From Seriola aureovittata (lineage: Eukaryota; Chordata; Actinopteri; Carangiformes; Carangidae): 64,000 bases of DNA. Every line of letters begins with the position of its first letter. The stretch's first letter is position 1. Of the stretch, positions 1-16,418 are shown piece by piece. Made by a program: the position numbers and the translations under genes. The notes beneath the pieces are model-generated. The model ran no database searches. It saw nothing but the letters and a program-made list of their open reading frames with translations, and had not been told where the DNA came from. The stretch covers positions 22,662,501 to 22,726,500 of the forward strand of contig NC_079382.1 in the NCBI RefSeq assembly GCF_021018895.1. The letters run 5' to 3'.

Positions 1-1238
1 ATCTTGTGACCAAAGATCAGATTATCTCCAGTCATGATATATATTAAAAATAAAATGTTAAGTTCCTATAAATACAGTAAATGTTCAACAAATCCTTTTA
101 AACCAAAATCCATTTTTACACTTTTAGTTTCAAGACGCAAAGGTTTTAGGAATATTGTAACTTTAGCTTTAATTAGTACAACACGCATTTATTGTTAAAA
201 TATTACTTCTAATAATTGAATATCTTTTTAAGCAGCTTATTAAAACAATTATTCAGGACTTTTCCGACAGGAAAGATATTAATAGGAATTTTAATCTGAG
301 ATAAAGAGAGAAACTTTCCCAGATTTCAGTTCATTAATGATTCTGATTTAAATGATCCTATTGGCTGTGAATCAAAACATCAGTGATCAATGAAAGTCTA
401 ACATCTGGATGATGATCAGGATTCTGTTTTTTATCTTGTTCCTCTCAGAAACTCTGCAGCAGTTTGAAGTTTGAATTTGAAACCATCTCGAAATGCATGA
501 AATTATTCATAAAAATCATATTTTGCTAATTGATGAAAACAATATTGATCGGATTTCTGTACAGATCAATAAATTGGCGTCATGACAGAACAGACTCCTG
601 CGTTTATTCACCGTCATAAATATCCAGTTTATTACAAAACAACTCACAACGCAACATTATAAATAGATTTACAAAACACAGGGCGACGACTTCTCGCGAT
701 AAAAGTGACTCTTCTGCAGCAAACACAACAAACACAACAACAAATAAACTCACAGAAAATCTCCAAAAACAAACAAACAAATAAACAAACATTTGGTTTG
801 ATCAGTTCAGTCTGTTTGTCCACGGATTTAACAAGAGGCCGAGCAGCTTCATCCGGCGTCAGAAATAAAAACAATAGAATCAACAGATGAGACAGAAAAA
901 CTGATTTTAGGGGAAATCGCGTCTAATCGATTCAATTCTCTAAAAAGGAACCGGAAGCCAGCAGGAAGAAAATAAGACATTAAGACTTGCTTTCAGATTG
1001 TGTTTCTGCTCCTCTTTTCTTCTGCCTCGTTTCAAGACGCATCTCGTTCCTGGAAAAGATCATTTTTCTGAATTAAAGCAAATTCCCGCAAATTACAGCG
1101 GGAATTTTCTCACTTTCTGAACAGTGTTAATTATCGATCAGAGGACGGATCGATCACTTTCAGGCCCAACTCGAGCTCACACCGTGGACTTCTTCTTCGT
1201 GTGGAAACGTGTCTCTCGGTCAGAGTGTTGCTCCGGCT
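1..1238. other. Left flank and probable 3' UTR of nkx2.2
   Basis: No coding exon is recognisable here. The right part should be the 3' UTR of the minus-strand nkx2.2 gene. Read on the minus strand, AATAAA hexamers lie at 603-608 and about 629-634, some 600 bp beyond the stop codon, and are plausible poly(A) signals. The nkx2.4 gene that neighbours nkx2.2 in other vertebrates is not visible and could lie further left. Confidence 0.5.
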
Positions 1239-1786
1239 TCACCAGCTCCAGTGGTACATGTGCGCCAGGTGCTGCACCCCTGGGTGCTGCTGCGGCAGGC
1301 CGGGGTGCTCCGGGCCATAGGCGGGGTGCAGCAGCGGGGAGTAGGCGCACAGAGGCAGGCTGAGGCCGGACCCGAGGGGCGCCTCCAGCTCCTGCACTAT
1401 GATCCGGTCGCAGGGCATCCCGTCCCGCACCAGGACCGGGATGGTGACGCGGCGGCCCGGCAGCAGCTGCAGCGCCTCCAGGCTGCGCTCGGTCCGGGCG
1501 CGCTTCATCTTGTAGCGGTGGTTCTGGAACCAGATCTTCACCTGGTTCGGGGTGAGGCGGATCAGCCCGGCCAGGTGCTCCCGCTCCGGGGCGGACAGGT
1601 AGCGCTGCTGCCGGAAGCGGCGCTCCAGCTCGAAGGTCTGCGCCTTGGAGAAGAGCACGCGCCGCTTCCTGCCGCGGCTCCTCTGCGCGTCGCCGCCCGA
1701 TGAATCCCGCTCCGCGTCCGGGGACTCGTCCGTGGAGAGGTCGGGGGATTTGGGCTCGGTGCGGGACTTGAAGGACAGACCGTGAA
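1239..1786 (-). CDS. nkx2.2b: nkx2.2 coding exon 2 (homeodomain and NK2-SD)
   Basis: Starts in phase 1 after CTGCAG with TT (completing Phe86), then HGLS, matching the HGL after the splice site in other Nkx2.2 proteins. It encodes an acidic linker ([13 protein letters not shown]), the RGRKRR basic stretch, the complete homeodomain, the NK2-specific domain and a Pro/His/Tyr-rich tail. The stop TGA is at 1239-1241. GC content is much higher than in flanking DNA. Confidence 0.93.
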
Positions 1787-2563
1787 CTGCAGGAGGAGAA
1801 GTGACCTGGTTACTCTCTGCACCTGATCACCCTGAAACACAAACTCCCACCAAGAGCCAGTTCTTTAAAAACACTGAAGCTGCTTCTCTCACACACTCTC
1901 ATTTTAACCTTTAACATTTACAACCCAACACAAACACTTCCCGCCCGGAAGTTTGTTTTCATTCACTAAAACACAGATTTTAACTTCACCTGATGTTTGG
2001 ACACGCGGCTGTCCTGAACATCTGCAGCAGCTGGTCACCGCTTAATATTCATAATGAGGTGATTGTTTAATTATTAAGAAATTAGAATAGTTTCCGAGCC
2101 GCACTGAGGATGAACTGATGATTGATGTTTAGAACAGAGATGAGAGAGAAGAGGGATTCACCAAGTGTGGGAAGTAGATATCGATACTTTGGCTGATCAA
2201 TATGATTTTATAATGATCGGAGCGGGAGCGTCAGATTCCAGATTGTGAGTCAGAAATGAGATGAAAATGACGTGACACATGTTTGTGTTTGACGCTGATC
2301 TCCTCACATGAGAAGTGCAGGTTACCGGATCCGCAGCTCCACCTGCCGAGGTTCCCGCCGCCGCCGAGCTCGCACAAACTCCGGCCGCTAAATCCCAGTG
2401 TCTGCGGGTTTCCCGCGCCCGGAGCCTCCGCGGAGGCCTCCTCCTTATCGTCCTCCTCCGCCTCCTCGGTCCCGGAGCAACCGCACCTCCCCGTCGGGTC
2501 GGGGAGAGCCAGGATGTCCCGCACGGAGAATCCCGTTTTTGTGTTGGTGGTGCCGGAAGACAT
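1239..2563 (-). CDS. nkx2.2b: Nkx2.2 homeodomain transcription factor (two coding exons, 267 aa)
   Basis: NK2-class homeodomain regulator of ventral neural tube, oligodendrocyte and pancreatic endocrine fates, acting in the nucleus. Joining 2308-2563 to 1239-1786 gives 267 aa (human NKX2-2 is 273). The N-terminus carries the TN (Groucho-binding) motif [11 protein letters not shown] at residues 12-22, preceded by the TNTKTG typical of Nkx2.2. The homeodomain is residues 124-183, with W171, N174 (HD N51) and the NK2-type Y177 (HD Y54). The NK2-specific domain [15 protein letters not shown] is at 197-211. The protein ends in WSW where Nkx2.2 ends in WTW. It is divergent: exon 1 has lost most of the conserved segment before the splice site and is Cys/Gly rich, and HD positions usually S and T are G159 and N166. 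This fits the less conserved teleost duplicate; the 'b' label is inferred. Nkx2.9 was considered, but the TN region and KMKRAR are Nkx2.2-like. Confidence 0.93.
1787..2307 (-). other. nkx2.2b: nkx2.2 intron (521 bp)
   Basis: GT-AG intron: donor GTGAGG and acceptor CTCCTCCTGCAG on the minus strand. The position matches the single coding-region intron of vertebrate Nkx2.2. A unique AT-rich block near 2035-2090 contains TAATATTCATAATGAGG and TTAATTATTAAG homeobox-type motifs and could be regulatory. Confidence 0.8.
2308..2563 (-). CDS. nkx2.2b: nkx2.2 coding exon 1
   Basis: The ATG is at 2563. 85 codons plus one base run to TCAT|GTGAGG, a good splice donor, so the exon ends in phase 1. It encodes the TN motif and a Glu/Asp-rich stretch, then a Gly/Cys-rich segment in which only a GRW...LHFS trace recalls the conserved TRW...QYS of other Nkx2.2 proteins. 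Confidence 0.88.
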
Positions 2564-2698
2564 GACGCGGGAAAAGAAAGAGAGAAAGAAGGAAGAAGAA
2601 AAAGTTCCAGGTTTGATTCCCGCGGTGGTTCAGCGGCTGCAGCCGGTCACAGCGGAGGCTCTGCGGCCATGGAGGGCGTGAAATGGAGCGGGACCCCG

Positions 2699-2806
2699 GA
2701 GCTGCACGAGCCGAGCTGCACGAGCCGAGCAGAGAGGAGCTGCACGAGCCGAGCTGCACGAGCCGAGCAGAGAGGAGCTGCACGAGCCGAGCAGAGAGGA
2801 GAGGAT
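2699..2806. repeat. GC-rich minisatellite upstream of nkx2.2
   Basis: Tandem GAGCTGCACGAGCC units alternate with a GAGCAGAGAG spacer, forming a repeat of roughly 38 bp. It lies about 140-240 bp upstream of the nkx2.2 ATG, so it is probably in the promoter or 5' UTR. Confidence 0.85.
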
Positions 2807-2853
2807 TTAACAGGATGAAAAAAACTGAGAGAGTGTCCTCCGTCCTTTTAACG

Positions 2854-2856
<3 letters not shown>

Positions 2857-2917
<61 letters not shown>

Positions 2918-2931
2918 TGTGTGTGTGTGTG
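2857..2931. repeat. (GT)n microsatellite
   Basis: About 75 bp of GT dinucleotide with one phase slip near 2911. Confidence 0.97.
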
Positions 2932-3768
2932 AGAGAACGGGGGCGGGTCCCTGGAGTCAAGAGGATGAGGGTGTGAAGAAGAAGAAACAGTTGAGGGAGG
3001 AGATGAAGGTTTAATGATGGAGGATTAGAAAGAAAGAAAGAAACGACTCATTTCCACTGATCCGCTTCCGGTTCGTGTTGAACACAGATCAGTTTAATCA
3101 CATATAATATATATTGTAATAAATATTATTGTTGTTGTTTTGATAATATAAGTTATATATAAGAGTTTACATCCTGTTGAAGCTTTTGAAACAATAGAAA
3201 TGAACCTAATAAATAAATAAATAAAAATACATTGACAATCAACATAAAATGTATTTTATTCAACAAAATTGGAAAAATTTCATTTATTTTCACAGTTTTG
3301 TAATAAAAGAAATAAACAAAAACAGAAAAACAAAGATATATAAACAATCAAATCAAATAAATAAAAAGTCAAATTTCATAAGTAGAAATTTAGAAATAAA
3401 AAATAAAAACACAACAAAATGAGAACTAAGGATTTAAATATCTTTTCCATTCACACAATTCAGGAATGAATATTTATATTAAAAAATCTAAAGCTTTTAT
3501 TTATTTATTATTTTGTTGGTCTAAAATAAAATAATAAAATTTAAATATTGTTTTTAAATGACGAATCATCTTCAAAAAGCTCAACATGTGTAAAAAGTAA
3601 AAGAATGAGTTTGAATAAAGAAAAAGAGGACGTGGTGTCTACAGCTGCACAGGAATAAAGTTCATTAATATAATTAACAAAAACAACATTATTAACAAGC
3701 TTTTACATTATAAAACGATGAAATCTGTAAAACAAAAAACTGAAAGTCATTTATCAGCATTTATCGTC

Positions 3769-4766
3769 TCTGTGTCTCAGCGTCTCAGTGTCTCTGCGTC
3801 TGTGTCTCAGCGTCTGTGTCTCAGCGTCTGTGTCTCAGCGTCTGTGTCTCAGCGTCTCTGTGTCTCAGCGTCTCTGTATCTCAGCGTCTCTGTGTCTCAG
3901 CGTCTGTGTCTCAGCGTCTCTGTGTCTCAGCGTCTCTGCGTCTCTGCGTCTGTGTCTCAGCGTCTCTGTGTCTCAGCGTCTGTGTCTCAGCGTCTGTGTC
4001 TCAGCGTCTCTGCGTCTGTGTCTCAGTGTCTCAGCGTCTCTGTATCTCAGCGTCTCTGTGTCTCAGCGTCTGTCTCTCAGCGTCTGTGTCTCTGTATCTC
4101 AGCGTCTCTGTGTCTCAGCGTCTGTGTCTTTGCGTCTGTGTCTCAGTGTCTCTGTATCTCAGCGTCTCTGTGTCTCTGCGTCTGTGTCTCAGTGTCTCTG
4201 TGTCTCAGCGTCTCTGTGTCTCAGTGTCTCTGTATCTTAGTGTCTCAGTGTCTCAGCGTCTGTGTCTCAGTGTCTCTGTATCTCAGCGTCTCTGTGTCTC
4301 AGCGTCTGTGTCTCTGTGTCTTTGCGTCTGTGTCTCAGTGTCTCTGTATCTCAGCGTCTCTGTGTCTCTGTGTCTCTGTGTCTCAGCGTCTCTGTGTCTC
4401 TGTGTCTCTGTGTCTCAGTGTCTCAGTGTCTCTGTGTCTCAGTGTCTCTGTATCTCAGCGTCTCTGTGTCTCTGCGTCTGTGTCTCAGTGTCTCTGTATC
4501 TCAGCGTCTCTGTGTCTCTGCGTCTGTGTCTCAGTGTCTCAGCGTCTGTGTCTCAGTGTCTCTGTATCTCAGCGTCTCTGTGTCTCTGCGTCTGTGTCTC
4601 AGTGTCTCAGCGTCTGTGTCTCAGTGTCTCTGTGTCTCTGCGTCTGTGTCTCAGTGTCTCAGCGTCTGTGTCTCAGTGTCTCTGTGTCTCAGTGTCTCAG
4701 CGTCTGTGTCTCAGTGTCTCTGTATCTCAGCGTCTCTGTGTCTCAGCGTATCAGTGTTTGTTTTGA
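3769..4766. repeat. 1 kb hexamer-based minisatellite (TCTGTG/TCTCAG/CGTCTC)
   Basis: Nearly 1 kb built from six-base words such as GTCTCA, GCGTCT and CTGTGT, in a shifting order. Because the period is a multiple of three and no word contains a stop, all three plus-strand frames stay open and read as Ser/Val/Leu/Cys/Gln/Arg-rich repeats. No start context, splice sites or homology support a gene. Confidence 0.95.
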
Positions 4767-5227
4767 GGATTAAAGAGTCTCAGTGTTTACTCTCATCAGC
4801 TGATCGACTGACTCCACTCAGCTCTCACAGCTCTGTCCTCCTGTCGTCCAACCGTCTGATCAACAACTCAGACTTCTTCATTTTAAAGAGAAATCATTTT
4901 GTCTCAAGAGACACATTCACGTTTTTTATCCTGTTTGTATTTTGTTGTTTTTCTGTCTGTTTTCATCCAGGTTCAAAAACTGACGACAGCAGCTGCCGGT
5001 GAGTTACAGGTGAGTCTCTACAAATCCTTTAATTAACCAATCACAGACAGCTCGTTATCAGCTGTTTCGAACCTTGACAGAAACTTTAAAGTCGTTGATC
5101 AAAATCTTTCGTTCCAAACTCAGTTTTTGTTTTATATTCTAAACTGAAACTCTTTGAAGTTTCTACTTTATTAATGTGTTGGAGGCGTCACTTGATGCTC
5201 TGACATTTCAAGTCTTTATTTTAATGA

Positions 5228-5410
5228 TGAAATCAGTCACAGCTGCAACGATCGATCCATTCATCAGTCAATCGAGAGAAAATTCATCCATCATTTTAAA
5301 GTAAAATGATCATAAATGTGAGAGACGTTTAATAAAATCTTGGGTTTCTGTCTCTAATAATGTAAATCTGGAAAATCTTACCCTGGAAAGTGACTTGAAT
5401 TGAAATCATG
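5228..5410. repeat. Teleost interspersed repeat (ACAGCTGCAACGATCGATC type)
   Basis: Begins with CAGCTGCAACGATCGAT and carries the AATCGAGAGAAAATTCATC and TCTCTAATAATGTAAATCTGG traces of a very abundant fish repeat. Related degenerate copies lie at 38525-38770, 47090-47350, 57775-58012 and 58585-58740. Identified from memory of the family; the class is uncertain. Confidence 0.55.
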
Positions 5411-5690
5411 TTGCACTTCAGGAAAGACATTTTCACTGTTTTCTGATCTGAATTAATCAGCATATTCATCTTTAATAACATGATCAGTTGAAGCCTGAAA
5501 AGAAATAGTTGATAAAGGAAATAATCATTTTCTGATATGTTTGTCTAATGTCGTTGATCATCTCTCGGCTCCCAGAGGAAACAGACTCCTTCAGATTTGT
5601 CTTGTTTTTACGAGACAGAGTTTCTATGTTTGGTGAGTTTTGCTTTCCATTTGCTGCATGTCTGTGTGATGTGTGTGACAATGAGCTGAG

Positions 5691-5691
<1 letters not shown>

Positions 5692-5752
<61 letters not shown>
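5692..5752. repeat. (TG)n microsatellite
   Basis: Uninterrupted TG dinucleotide, about 60 bp. Confidence 0.97.
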
Positions 5753-5753
<1 letters not shown>

Positions 5754-5874
5754 GGATCCTGCTGGGTGGTCGAACTCTGCAAACAAACACACGACTGGCC
5801 AATGCCCACAAAGACCGCACAGCCTCGACATTTATCCCATTTATTCCCCCTGAACACTTTATAATGGCCTGACT

Positions 5875-5917
<43 letters not shown>

Positions 5918-5925
5918 ACGCACAC
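5875..5925. repeat. (CA)n microsatellite with GCAC interruptions
   Basis: CA repeat becoming ACACGC near its right end. It lies 120 bp from the TG tract and in the opposite orientation, so the two can pair. Confidence 0.95.
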
Positions 5926-8426
5926 TCTGCTGGGAATACATGTGAGGCTGCTGGGAGTTGTCATGGTATTCAGGCTGCAGCCTTCAATAGTCTTTATATT
6001 CATGACCACACACACAGTTTAACACATTTCACTGGGCGACATGTAAAAACACCTGAGTGGATTTAAACACGATTCATAGAATAAAAAATGTAATTTATCA
6101 AATTTGTAGTAAAACACAAAACAAATCTAACATGTATAACATTACGGATAATAACATTGCAAATTTACAAAGTGACATAAATTAGAATAAGAACAAGTAA
6201 AGTTCAATTAAATCAATTCAATTTAATATCAAAACAAAGATTTAATTAAATAGGATAAATAAAATCAAAATAGATAAAGTAAACGTAAATAGAAAGAAAA
6301 GAAAATATGTAAAAATGAAAATACCAAAAATAAAATAAATATGTTATTAAAAAGAAATTGAAAAGCAAAAGAAGTATTGGTAAAATGAAAACAAATGGAA
6401 ATTAAATGGCACTAAAATGAAAACAGAGTTTATAATAAGACAAAATTAGTAAAAATTAATGAAAATGTAAATAACATAAAAAAATGTTTAAATGAAATAT
6501 ATAAAAAAAGAAAATAACACATTGACAGTAGAATAAAATAAAAACTGCATAAGACATAAAAAAAGATAAAATAAATAGGTCTGCGGTAAATAAGACAAAT
6601 GTGTCACTGATTTTTCCCAGATTCATTTTTATTCCACTCAGACACAATAATGTGACAGTAGGTTTCCTGTTTTGGTTTATTTTTCATGTCTGCTGTGATG
6701 AAGTCGTGGAGTCTTGAAATTATTTGAAGCTTCTTAAAAACCTTTTTTGGGGATTTATTTTCCCACTAAACTTGATTTTCAATGAAAAATAATTTTATCA
6801 TCCACTGCACTTACACTAACACACAACATCACACAGTGGGGTCCTAAATGTCTCCTAATCAGAAAGAAATTAAATATTATTTAATCCTAAAAACACAAAA
6901 AATAAACTGACAAATCTTAGTTCCCCTCAGAAATTCTTTAATCTGACATTTTAGAAACATTTTAAAAAAAAATCCCTGCAGCAGCTTTAATAAGACTTTA
7001 ATTTGTCCACCTTCAAACCACCCGACCCCTCTGTCCAACCCTGAGCTCAGACTGCCCCCTGCTGTCTGACTGAGGAACTGCAGTCCATTCAACATGGAGA
7101 AAACTCAGCTCAGAGGTGGAAACAACATGTAGACAGGTCAGCACACTTTATTTCTGAACCTTAAAACATATAAAGAAAAAGGATAAAGACATTTTGAGAA
7201 AGAAATTAAAGAAAATATCCAAAGAAATCAGATGTTTTGTTTGTCTGAAAAAATTAAAAGTGTTACATTTTATTATTGATAAAATAAATGAAGAATAATC
7301 AGAGTAGAGATTATTATTATTCATTTATTTTGAAAAGGTTTGCAGGAAATTGTGTGTGCAATTATGACATTTTTACATTCTGCAATTTATTCAACTAAAC
7401 TAATCTTTCTATAATCACTCGCTCTTATTTTACAGGTTTACAGCTTTTTTACAGAATATTGCTTGAACGTTTTATAAAAATAGCAAAATGTAATTTGGTT
7501 ATAATTGTAGGAAAAACAGAGAAAATTTTCTTTTTAGAAAAAGTTTTGTTGTTTAAAAGCGTTGGTTATTTTCCTGAGGAATTTTTTTTTAAACTTTTGC
7601 TCCACTTATTCCTGTGAACAAATATTTATCCATCTTTATCTTATTATTGAAAACTTTATTCTTCACATGTTGAAGTGTTTGTTTACTTGTAGACAAACTG
7701 TCCATCTTTACAATGTCAGGTGTGCTGAAAAGACACTTGTTAAATTGGAAATGAATTGGAATCAGCTGACAGGAAGTGGATCAGTGAAGACATGAAACGA
7801 GCTGATTGGTGTCAAAGTCCCTGGAAAACTGTAATGCAGGAAATGTCCAGAAGGAGGCGCCATTGCATTAGAAATACACAGAGAAGTCCCCACACTGCTG
7901 ATAAATCTGTCTGTGACCGCAGAGTGTTTTTAATGTGACTGTCATGTGACGAATCAGCTGGTCTCAGGAAACGGTTCATGAGTTTGAGTGTGACGTCACT
8001 TGATGGACGACTGTTCACACAAACATCTGGTCCAGGCCGCTGACGGGAACCATCAGGAGGAGTCTAGTCTACATACTTACTAGTTTTCTTTCCCAGAGCT
8101 TTCTGTCATCCTGTGACCTCAGTGAACTTCAGTCTCGTCATATATGAATATGTTACTAACATGTGTCTGTTGATCTTCTCTGGTGCCAGATGTGAACGTC
8201 CTCCTGACGCCGCCACAGGTGCCTTCACTGAGAAGATGAAGACGTTCAGACAGCTGAGAGACAAACGTCCAGGTTCATCAGAGGATGAATCAAACTGTTT
8301 GAAACATCCATCAGAGTTTAGAGGGCCGGTGTATTTACTGTCACTGTGTCTCTCTGGATATCATCCTGTTCCCACATCGAGGCTACTAACCTGGTGCATG
8401 GATTATAGATGGGGCCTGCCGCCACA

Positions 8427-8590
8427 GGTCCAGGAGGTCCAGGACGTCCAGGAGGTCAAGGAGGTCCAGGAGGTCAAGGAGGTCCAGGACGTCCAGGAGG
8501 TCCAGGACGTCCAGGACGTCCAGGAGGTCAAGGAGGTCCAGGAGGTCCAGGAGGTCCAGGACGTCCAGGAGGTCCAGGACGTCCAAGAGC
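8427..8590. repeat. 9-bp minisatellite (GGAGGTCCA/GGACGTCCA/GGAGGTCAA)
   Basis: About 18 tandem 9-bp units. One plus-strand frame reads Gly-Pro/Arg-Gly-Gly-Pro/Gln triplets like collagen; the minus strand reads LLDVLD-type repeats. No flanking exon, consistent splice sites or further collagen sequence is present. Confidence 0.93.
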
Positions 8591-8822
8591 TCCTGTGTCT
8601 CTGTGTGAAGTGACTGTTAACATTTCTTCTTTGAAGTCACGAGCTCAGATCAAAGAGAAAAAAAACTATGAAAAAATGACAAAAGAGACACAAAATGAAG
8701 TTACACAAATATAAAATGACAAAAGGATGGAAAACAAAGACACAAAACAACAACAACAGATGTTGTTGTTGTTTTGTGTCTTTCAGTCTTCTGAGCATCA
8801 TCTGTCACTTTAATCTTCCTGC

Positions 8823-8827
<5 letters not shown>

Positions 8828-8886
<59 letters not shown>
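8828..8886. repeat. (TC)n microsatellite
   Basis: About 59 bp of TC dinucleotide. Confidence 0.97.
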
Positions 8887-8888
<2 letters not shown>

Positions 8889-9184
8889 GTGTGTTCAGGT
8901 GTTACAGCTTCATGACACACTGTGAGGATTTTTATATTAGATCATAGTTTCTGTGTTTTACAGACTCTGTCCCTGTGTCCCTGAAGCAGCCGCAGTAACA
9001 GCTGATTGTCCCGGGCTGTGTCTCCTCCAGTCAGTCTGTGATGATGTGTTCAGTGTCAACATGTAAACCACAGAACGAATGAAAACGCAGCTTTAAATCG
9101 CACCAAAGAGCCCTTCAGGAACCCTCGTTCTTCTGGGCGCTTGTCTGCTCTGCAAACAGGAAATGATGACATGGTTTCCACCCG

Positions 9185-9246
9185 GAGGAGGAGGAGGAGG
9201 AGGAGGAGGAGGAGGAGGAGGAGGAGGAGGAGGAGGAGGAGGAGGA
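9185..9246. repeat. (GGA)n microsatellite
   Basis: About 20 GGA units followed by GATGATGATG. Lies about 80 bp upstream of the candidate pax1 start, so it may be in the 5' UTR. Confidence 0.96.
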
Positions 9247-9327
9247 GATGATGATGATGGCTCAGGGTCTCAGGCTGCAGACGTAGCGCTGGATGGTGGA
9301 GCGGTGAGACGCAGTGCACGGCAGCTG

Positions 9328-9331
9328 ATGG
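9328..9331 (+). CDS. pax1b: Candidate pax1 coding exon 1 (ATGG only)
   Basis: Vertebrate Pax1 begins MEQTYGEVNQ, and the next exon here begins AG CAG AGC TAC GGG, so a phase-1 exon ending ATGG is needed. At 9328 the sequence reads GCAGCTG ATGG GTGAGAC: a start codon, one base, then a near-consensus donor. It would restore M-E-Q-S-Y-G-E-V-N and leave a 1.37 kb intron. The sequence just upstream is moderately CpG-rich. No transcript evidence; another upstream exon is possible. Confidence 0.4.
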
Positions 9332-9415
9332 GTGAGACAAGACAAACTGAACTTTTACATTAAACAGAGTCAGAGAGAGAGAGTCCATGTCAGAGCAGGA
9401 GGAGGTCTACTCTGT

Positions 9416-9438
9416 GGGGGGGGGGGGGGGGGGGGGGG
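9416..9438. repeat. Poly(G) tract
   Basis: Run of 23 G, a potential G-quadruplex former on the plus strand and prone to assembly error. It lies just inside the possible first intron of pax1. Confidence 0.95.
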
Positions 9439-9720
9439 TTAGGAAAAGTTGCTTTGTTGCTGCTTTTATTTCCAAGTTAACTAAAGCATGAATTCATCTA
9501 AATGGTTTTCAGAAAGACGAGCTTCATGGAGAAAAGATTTGTCAGATGTAATTTAATGGAAATCCTGATGAAGTGAAGATGTAATCTCCTTAACCAACAA
9601 TAATTCAGGAAACATGATGATGATGATTTTCATTCCAGTGCATCTGAGGAAAGTTAAAAACTGTATAAAACTGTATTTACTGTGGCACTTAAAGTTTGTT
9701 AAAAGTCTAAATGTGCAAAA

Positions 9721-9732
9721 GAAAGAGAGAGA

Positions 9733-9765
<33 letters not shown>
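9721..9765. repeat. (GA)n microsatellite
   Basis: GA dinucleotide tract with a single GGGA interruption. Confidence 0.95.
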
Positions 9766-9767
<2 letters not shown>

Positions 9768-10011
9768 CCACTGGAGGCCTGATGCTTTTCCACAAACAGC
9801 AGCTGCTGCAGAATTTCACATATTTCTTATTTTCTATTTCATGATTTCGGCAGAGACTTTCTTTCTGTGGTTGTTTCTACTTTTAGCTGATTGTTTCTTT
9901 GACTCCAGTGACACGAAACTGAAAACACACTGAGTGAAAACATCATGAACTGGCTTCAACTTTTCAGAAACTAATTACAGAAAAAATGGACTACAACTGT
10001 AGTATTATTTT

Positions 10012-10062
10012 AATTATTATGATTATTATCGTTTTATAATAACGATAATAATCATAATAATT
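10012..10062. repeat. Perfect AT-rich inverted repeat
   Basis: Arms 10012-10033 and 10041-10062 are exact reverse complements over 22 bp, with a 7-nt loop. It could form a cruciform or RNA hairpin and sits in a longer ATT/ATG-rich tract. Confidence 0.9.
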
Positions 10063-10137
10063 ATTATGATTATTATCATCACCATCATTATTATTATCAT
10101 AATCATAATTATGATCTTTTAAAAACAAAATAAATAT

Positions 10138-10140
10138 ATA

Positions 10141-10179
<39 letters not shown>

Positions 10180-10181
10180 CA
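10138..10181. repeat. (ATT)n microsatellite
   Basis: About 13 ATT units. Confidence 0.95.
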
Positions 10182-10702
10182 GATCCATATTTTTATTTTT
10201 ATTTTCTGCAGTTAAAGTTTTGTTAAAATGAAGCAGGTCAGTGTTTTCAGTCATAATCAGATCAGAATAAACGAGTAACTGAGCAAATATAAACTGACAA
10301 AAACAAGATCTTTTCTTTGTGAAGCAGCTTTATTTTTACAGATCTGACCTTTAATTCTTTAAGCTCATTTAAATCTCACACTCTCTATAAGAATTTTAAG
10401 TTTTGTTTATTTTTATTTCATTCTTGTGCAATAAAATCAAAGAAAATCTGTCATCTAATAATTCTTTTTCCTTTTTTAAATTATTTCTTAAGATTTTAAT
10501 AATTAAGTTTAAACAAAAACATGTTTTAAGAAGCTGCAGCCAGGTTTAATTCGTTAGTTGAATATTTACTTGTTTTGTCATATTTAACTTTAAATTAGAC
10601 TTTAAAAAAAAAAAATTCATAACTGAACAAAAACCAACATAAACAGAGCAGAAGGCCCTGGAACTGCAGGTGGTAAACCCCGTGTATCCTCCCTGTGTGC
10701 AG

Positions 10703-16169
<5,467 letters not shown>

Positions 16170-16418
16170 CCAGGCTGAGGAAACTCACAAGATGCGACGA
16201 GACGTTCAAAGACTGTCAGATTTTTACAAACCTATCCTTCTGTCTGCCTGTGCTGGAACTGTAGACCCTCCAGGACTTGATGTAGTGAAGAAGAGGTGAA
16301 GGTAAAACACAGAAAGCCATTTTGGAGCTGCGTCTGTTTCCCTAAATTGCATCGGGATGGTATCATCTTGTAAAATATCTTGGCAGAGCTGGAAGTATAT
16401 TTTTCTATGAATGTGCTT

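Larger units (their letters stand above)
2564..3768. other. 5' flank of nkx2.2
   Basis: Holds the nkx2.2 5' UTR and promoter on its left side (no TATA box is obvious), a GC-rich minisatellite, a GT repeat, then AT-rich low-complexity DNA from about 3090 to 3768. No coding exon seen. Confidence 0.5.
4767..8426. other. Intergenic DNA between nkx2.2 and pax1
   Basis: No supported exon. About 6050-6600 and 7140-7560 are A/T-rich low-complexity DNA. 5228-5410 resembles an interspersed repeat (listed separately). Short open frames here lack codon structure or known motifs. Confidence 0.5.

Noticed and set aside
1209..1703. Long plus-strand open frame opposite nkx2.2 exon 2
   Set aside because: GC-rich antisense shadow of the homeodomain exon with no family resemblance.
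1239..2563. nkx2.9/nkx2.8 instead of nkx2.2
   Set aside because: [13 protein letters not shown] and KMKRAR are Nkx2.2 features; the neighbours are pax1 and foxa2, not pax9 and foxa1.
3718..4773. 351-codon open frame
   Set aside because: Produced by the hexamer array, open in all three frames.
8409..8714. Collagen-like protein
   Set aside because: A 9-bp minisatellite; no collagen exon structure or neighbours.
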